This document shows, piece by piece, positions 4,808 through 7,405 of a stretch of DNA of 7,405 bases. The DNA lies in the NCBI GenBank assembly GCA_934525735.1, contig CAKSZM010000079.1, positions 1 through 7,405 of the forward strand. The letters are read 5' to 3'. Each line of letters begins with the position of its first letter. Position 1 is the stretch's first letter. Made by a program: the position numbers and the translations under genes. The notes below the pieces were generated by a model. It was not told the origin of the DNA and ran no database searches. It was given only the letters and a program-made list of their open reading frames with translations. This DNA comes from an uncultured Faecalibacterium sp. (GTDB lineage Bacteria; Bacillota; Clostridia; Oscillospirales; Ruminococcaceae).

Positions 4808-5548
4808 ATGGCAAAGTATTATTGTGTGCTGTTCGATGCAGACAACACTCTGCTCAATTTTGATGCAGCCGAAAGCAAGGCGCTGGCCGAAACGCTGGTG
4901 AACTACGGCATCGAGCCGGACGCCGAGACGGTGCAGACCTATCGCACCATCAACGAAGAACTCTGGCGTCAGCTGGAAAAAGGCCAGATCCGCCGCGAAA
5001 AGCTCATGAGCGAGCGGTTCAGCCGCTTCCTCAAGGCCATCGCTGCCGCCGGCGACGGCGCCGAGATGAACCGCTTCTATCTGGAACAGCTGTCCACCCA
5101 CCCGGACCTGATGGGGCCGGAGGTGCTGGACGTGCTGCGGGAGCTTTCCGAGGTGGCGACGCTGGCTGTTGTGACCAACGGTTTCCAGAAGGTGCAGACC
5201 CGCCGCATCGCGGAGTCCGGCGTGCTCAACTTCATGGAGGAGGTGTTCGTCTCCGAGAAGATGGACGCCGAAAAGCCCAGCCGCAAGATCTTTGATGCGG
5301 CGCTGCGGGCGCTGGGCGTGGAGAACCGGGAACACGTTCTGGTAGTAGGCGACGGCCTGACCAGCGACATTCAGGGCGGCGCCAATGCCGGGCTGGATAC
5401 CTGCTGGTTCAACCCGCATCACGCCGAGAACCCCGGCAAGGTGGTGCCCACCTACGAGATCGCAAGTCTGGAAGAGCTGTATCCGCTGGTGATGGAGGAC
5501 GAAGAGCTGACCAACGTGGGTCAGAAGAACCGCCGCCACCAGTGCTGA
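4808..5548 (+). CDS. yjjG: YjjG-family HAD pyrimidine nucleotidase
   Basis: The product is 246 residues with GAGGG (4797-4801) 6 nt before the ATG. Motif I is FDADNTL (D10, D12), with Asn in place of the usual Gly, the mark of the YjjG/YfnB group. Motif II is VVTNG (T123), motif III is EKPS (K156), and motif IV is GDGLTSD (D182, D187). The cap follows motif I, with an ELWRQLEKGQI-type helix also common in this group. Family members are cytoplasmic nucleoside 5'-monophosphate phosphatases, and E. coli YjjG removes non-canonical pyrimidine nucleotides (house-cleaning). Length fits the family, with a slightly longer basic C-terminus. I see no convincing promoter of its own between 4749 and 4796. 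The ABC-F gene starts 28 bp downstream, so they probably share a transcript. Confidence 0.9.
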   Translation: MAKYYCVLFDADNTLLNFDAAESKALAETLVNYGIEPDAETVQTYRTINEELWRQLEKGQIRREKLMSERFSRFLKAIAAAGDGAEMNRFYLEQLSTHPDLMGPEVLDVLRELSEVATLAVVTNGFQKVQTRRIAESGVLNFMEEVFVSEKMDAEKPSRKIFDAALRALGVENREHVLVVGDGLTSDIQGGANAGLDTCWFNPHHAENPGKVVPTYEIASLEELYPLVMEDEELTNVGQKNRRHQC

Positions 5549-5576
5549 GCGCGCAAATGAAATGGATTTTTGAACT

Positions 5577-7405
5577 ATGCTGATACATCTGGAAAAATTA
5601 GGAAAGAGCTTTGGCGAAAAGGTCGTCCTGCACGACGTCACCGCCAGTGTCGAGCGGGAAGACCGCATCGGCATCGTGGGGCAGAACGGCGCGGGCAAGA
5701 CCACCCTGCTGAAGATCCTCACCGGCGAATATCAGGACTACGATGGCGAGTTCAGCGTGACCCACGGCGTGACGCTGGGGTATCTGGCGCAGAACGCAAA
5801 ACTCGATGCAGCACTGGATATTTACGGCGAGATGCGTTCCACCTTTGCCCCGGTGCTGGACGCCATGGCAAAGATGCAGATCCTGGAGCGCAAAATGGCC
5901 GCCCAGCCCGACAACGCCGCTCTGCTGGCCGAGCACGAGCAGCTGCAAAGCATCGTGGATGCCGCAGACGGCTACAACATGGACGTCAACATCAAAAAGG
6001 TGTTGTCCGGCATGGGTTTTGCGCAGGATACCTGGACAAAGAACATCGCTGTGCTTTCCGGCGGCGAGCTGACCCGCCTGCGGCTGGCAAAGCTGCTGCT
6101 GGAAAAACCGGACGTCCTCATTCTGGACGAGCCGACCAACCACCTGGACTTCGCCACCATGGAGTGGCTGGAAAATTACCTCAAGGGCTACTCCGGCGCC
6201 GTGATGGTGGTCAGCCACGACCGGTATTTCCTTGATAATGTGTGTACGAAGATCTGGGAGGTCTCCTTCCAGACCATGACCACTTATAAAGGCAACTTCT
6301 CGGCATACCTGCCCCAGAAGGAAGCCGCCGACGCCCTGCGTCAGAAGCAGCACGACGCCGACGTGGCGCTGGCCGAAAAGCTGCAGGACTACGTGGACCG
6401 CAACCTTGTGCGTGCTTCCACCACAAAAATGGCCCAGAGCCGCCGCAAACAGCTGGAAAAGCTGGAGATCACCGAGGCACCCAAGGACGAGACTAACCAG
6501 CTCAAGTTCCGCTTCGAGTACGATGTGGAGCCGTGGAACGAGCTGGTTCTGATGAAAAATCTGACCATTAAAATCGGCGACCGCACCCTGCTGGAACCTT
6601 TTACTTATACGGTATGCCGTGGCCAGCGGCTCATCATCGCAGGCCCCAACGGCGCGGGCAAATCCACCCTGATGCAGGTGCTGGACGGTAAGCGCCGCCC
6701 CTCCGGCGGCATGGTGCGGCTGGGCACCGGCGCGCGGCCCAGTATCTTTGCCCAGCAGCAGAACCGTCTGGGGCAGGGCAGAGTCATTGATGTCATCTGG
6801 AACAAGTACCCCCGCATGACCGAGCTGGAAGTGCGCAGCCATCTGGCAAAGCTGGGTTTCCGGGGCGAGACGGTGTTCAAGCCCTGCGAGAACCTTTCCG
6901 GCGGCGAGCTGGCGCGTCTGCGCTTTGCTGAGATCGTGCTGGAGCGGCCAAACCTGCTGTTCCTCGACGAGCCGACCAACCACCTGGACATCTACACCCG
7001 CGAAAATCTGACCGAAGCCCTGATGGCCTACACCGGCACGCTGCTGATGGTGACCCATGACCGCCACCTGATGAACAGCCTTGCCTGCCCCATCCTCTAT
7101 CTTGAGGACGGCAAAGCCACCATCTATCCCAGCTACGACGCCCTCATGGGCCGCGCCGCCCCGGTGCAGGCCGTGCAGAAAGCAGCCGAACCTGCAAAGG
7201 CCGGTTACGGCAAGGAGCAGCGCCGCCGCCGCGCCGAGCTGCGGGCGAAGATCAAGGCCTGCGAGGATGAGATGGAAGCCTGCGGCGCACGGGAAGTGGA
7301 GCTGGACAACGAGATCAACTCCCCGGAAGTGTACAACGACCCCGACCTGCTGCGCCAGAAGAGCGACGAGCTGAGCGACCTGCGCTTCCATCAGGAAGAG
7401 CTGTT
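5577..7405 (+). CDS. ABC-F ATPase (YdiF-like), 3' end beyond the window
   Basis: There are 609 open codons from ATG 5577 with no stop before the edge. Two ABC domains lie in tandem. The first has Walker A GQNGAGKT (35-42), signature LSGGE (160-164), Walker B LILDEPTNHLD and SHDR (213-216). The second has GPNGAGKST (356-364), LSGGE (440-444), LFLDEPTNHLD and THDR (493-496). Between them is the helical linker with NLVRASTTKMAQSRRKQLEK (276-295), which resembles YdiF/YheS-type ABC-F proteins. There is no membrane domain. After residue 545 comes a basic then coiled-coil tail. ABC-F proteins bind the ribosomal E site and relieve stalling; some give antibiotic resistance, but this branch is usually housekeeping. 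Both catalytic Glu residues are intact. The ribosome site is weak (GGA at 5564-5566), so translation may be coupled or modest. Confidence 0.93.
   Translation, partial: MLIHLEKLGKSFGEKVVLHDVTASVEREDRIGIVGQNGAGKTTLLKILTGEYQDYDGEFSVTHGVTLGYLAQNAKLDAALDIYGEMRSTFAPVLDAMAKMQILERKMAAQPDNAALLAEHEQLQSIVDAADGYNMDVNIKKVLSGMGFAQDTWTKNIAVLSGGELTRLRLAKLLLEKPDVLILDEPTNHLDFATMEWLENYLKGYSGAVMVVSHDRYFLDNVCTKIWEVSFQTMTTYKGNFSAYLPQKEAADALRQKQHDADVALAEKLQDYVDRNLVRASTTKMAQSRRKQLEKLEITEAPKDETNQLKFRFEYDVEPWNELVLMKNLTIKIGDRTLLEPFTYTVCRGQRLIIAGPNGAGKSTLMQVLDGKRRPSGGMVRLGTGARPSIFAQQQNRLGQGRVIDVIWNKYPRMTELEVRSHLAKLGFRGETVFKPCENLSGGELARLRFAEIVLERPNLLFLDEPTNHLDIYTRENLTEALMAYTGTLLMVTHDRHLMNSLACPILYLEDGKATIYPSYDALMGRAAPVQAVQKAAEPAKAGYGKEQRRRRAELRAKIKACEDEMEACGAREVELDNEINSPEVYNDPDLLRQKSDELSDLRFHQEEL

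Noticed and set aside
5570..6235. Plus-strand 221-codon ORF overlapping the ABC-F start
   Set aside because: It is a shifted frame of the ABC-F gene, rich in Arg and Gly with no domain; the frame from 5577 carries all ABC motifs.
5598..7391. A 597-codon open frame on the reverse strand within the ABC-F gene
   Set aside because: It mirrors the ABC-F codons, has no recognisable motifs, and the opposite strand shows two complete ABC domains.

Overview
The window looks like a chromosomal segment from a GC-rich clostridial Firmicute, most likely a Faecalibacterium-like member of the Oscillospiraceae. The reasons are Firmicutes-type control elements (a T-box riboswitch, purine-rich Shine-Dalgarno sites, sigma-A promoters) and families typical of Firmicutes (YerC/YecD TrpR-like protein, YjjG-type HAD, YdiF-like ABC-F), combined with codons rich in G or C at the third position. 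The genus is an inference from reading alone.

Layout. Positions 1-768 hold, on the minus strand, a sigma-A promoter, a T-box leader with its terminator, and the first 99 codons of a CstA-family transporter that runs off the left edge. Positions 780-992 are an AT-rich divergent control region with repeats and palindromes around the promoter of a plus-strand TrpR-superfamily gene (993-1289). A small Cys-rich protein of unknown function (1369-1698) follows it and ends at a strong terminator (1709-1741). A new promoter with an extended -10 then drives a HAD phosphatase (1831-2508). Close behind is a membrane-anchored SGNH/GDSL hydrolase with an InlB-type repeat, an Ig-like domain and a long Ser-rich tail (2536-4434). 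A small acidic ORF (4490-4711) sits between two hairpins. The last two genes, 28 bp apart, are a YjjG-like nucleotidase (4808-5548) and an ABC-F ATPase (5577 to the right edge, incomplete).

How the parts fit. The T-box implies that the CstA-like transporter is induced when an aminoacyl-tRNA runs low. The best specifier reading is UUC (Phe), and this fits a peptide-uptake role. The TrpR-like gene has, over its own -10, a perfect 6-N6-6 palindrome with the same geometry as the classical trp operator, which suggests autoregulation. The HAD and SGNH genes are probably co-transcribed, and so are YjjG and ABC-F. Nothing here looks mobile: I saw no insertion sequence, tRNA, rRNA or CRISPR. The two least ordinary items are the T-box on cstA and the operator-like palindrome at yerC.
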